A stretch of DNA of 5,761 bases from an uncultured Collinsella sp. (GTDB lineage: Bacteria; Actinomycetota; Coriobacteriia; Coriobacteriales; Coriobacteriaceae): contig CAUGVQ010000114.1 of NCBI GenBank assembly GCA_959602875.1, positions 1-5,761 on the forward strand, in the 5' to 3' direction. Of the stretch, positions 5,014 to 5,761 are shown piece by piece (the first letter of the stretch is position 1; each line of letters starts with the position of its first letter). The position numbers and the translations under genes were made by a program. The notes under the pieces were generated by a model, which saw nothing but the letters and a program-made list of their open reading frames with translations, was not told the origin of the DNA and did not search any database.

Positions 5014-5761
5014 TTACGCAAAGTCAGCAAGCTGAGCGGTGAGCGCGGCGATCTCGGCACGCAGCTCCTCAGCGCGCTCGCGCTTCTTGGCCACGACCTC
5101 GGGCGCCGCCTTTGCAACGAAGCCCTCGTTGGCAAGGGTCTTCTCCGCACCGGCGAGCTCCTTCTCGGCCTTGGCGACGGCCTTCTCGATACGCGCGCGC
5201 TCAGCGGCGAAGTCCACAAGATCGCCCACCACCACGTAGGCATCAAAGTCGGGACCGGCGAGCGCAATGGAGCCCTCGGGCTTTGCCGCGCCCTCGGCAA
5301 CCTCGACGGCAGACGCGTTGGCAAGGCTCGCCGCAAATGCCGCCATAGGCGCCATAGCGTCTGCAACCTCGGCAGAATGGGCGCAGACCACCACACGGAG
5401 CTGCTCCTTGGGGCTGATGCGGTAACGGGCGCGCGTGGAGCGCACATCGGTCACCACGGCGCGGGTGAGCTCGAAGGCGCGCTCGGCGGGCTCATCGACC
5501 CAGCACTCGTAATCTGCGGGCTCGGGCCACGCGGCAATCATGAGGGCGTCCGCGCGCTCCCCTGCCATATCGAGGGCGCTAGCGGGCATCTGATCCCAAA
5601 TGGCCTCGGTCACAAACGGCATGAACGGATGCATGAGGCGAAGCGAGGTGTCGAGCACAAAGATCAGGTTGCGCTGCGCCTGCAGGCGCGCCGCATCGTC
5701 CTTCAGGCGCGCCTTGGTGACCTCGACGTACCAGTCGCAAACCTCGTTCCAGAAGAACGTC
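5014..5761 (-). CDS. valS: Valyl-tRNA synthetase, C-terminal part (partial, runs off the right edge)
   Basis: This class I aminoacyl-tRNA synthetase charges tRNA-Val with valine in the cytosol. Only the last 248 residues are visible, somewhat over a quarter of the usual 880-900. The N-terminal catalytic core, with its HIGH and KMSKS motifs and the editing domain, lies beyond the window. The visible part begins in the anticodon-binding domain, with the family-typical FFWNEVCDWYVEV (residues 2-14 of the visible part) and LMHPFMPFVTEAIW (42-55). The phrase ARYRISPKEQLRV (111-123) follows. From about residue 182 to the end is the ValRS C-terminal coiled-coil arm: a helix, the turn NEGFVAKAAPEVV (212-224) and a return helix ending at LADFA. 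The frame is open with no stop to the edge. It ends at TAA (5014-5016), followed closely by a strong terminator, so it is the last gene of its transcript. Confidence 0.95.
   Translation of the reverse strand, partial: TFFWNEVCDWYVEVTKARLKDDAARLQAQRNLIFVLDTSLRLMHPFMPFVTEAIWDQMPASALDMAGERADALMIAAWPEPADYECWVDEPAERAFELTRAVVTDVRSTRARYRISPKEQLRVVVCAHSAEVADAMAPMAAFAASLANASAVEVAEGAAKPEGSIALAGPDFDAYVVVGDLVDFAAERARIEKAVAKAEKELAGAEKTLANEGFVAKAAPEVVAKKRERAEELRAEIAALTAQLADFA

Noticed and set aside
1..5761. CRISPR array, tRNA, rRNA or insertion sequence
   Set aside because: No regularly spaced repeats, no tRNA- or rRNA-like sequences and no transposase frame were found on either strand.

Overview
This is a high-GC bacterial window in which every supported gene lies on the minus strand. 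Reading in the direction of transcription (right to left), the order is: the C-terminal part of valyl-tRNA synthetase (valS, cut by the right edge), an unrecognised coiled-coil membrane protein, a glycoside hydrolase family 1 6-phospho-beta-glucosidase, and formate--tetrahydrofolate ligase (fhs). The GC-rich, alanine- and arginine-heavy coding style, the purine-rich Shine-Dalgarno sites and the mix of a phospho-beta-glucosidase with fhs fit a fermentative gut actinobacterium of the Coriobacteriia (Collinsella/Olsenella type). That placement is inference from protein character, not a database match.

Layout: valS (5014 to the edge) ends at a strong intrinsic terminator (4935-4970). A short leader with an 8-bp inverted repeat then precedes the membrane protein (3584-4834). 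A 118-bp gap leads to the phospho-beta-glucosidase (2038-3465), which has a clear AGGAGG ribosome-binding site. The 355-bp gap from 1683 to 2037 has no gene but is full of palindromes: two hairpins read as terminators on the minus strand, a smaller hairpin carries a third copy of one repeat arm, and a near-identical short direct repeat (CGTCCCCAA-A-TACG type) bounds the cluster. fhs (9-1682) follows, with its own ribosome-binding site and a plausible promoter.

The genes are not one pathway. valS charges tRNA-Val. The glucosidase cleaves phosphorylated beta-glucosides delivered by a phosphotransferase system (PTS) that is not in the window. fhs feeds formate into one-carbon metabolism. The gaps and terminators suggest separate transcription units, although read-through from the membrane protein into the glucosidase is possible because no clear terminator separates them. 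I see no convincing new multi-gene system. The most interesting items are the palindrome cluster upstream of fhs and the unrecognised two-TM coiled-coil protein.
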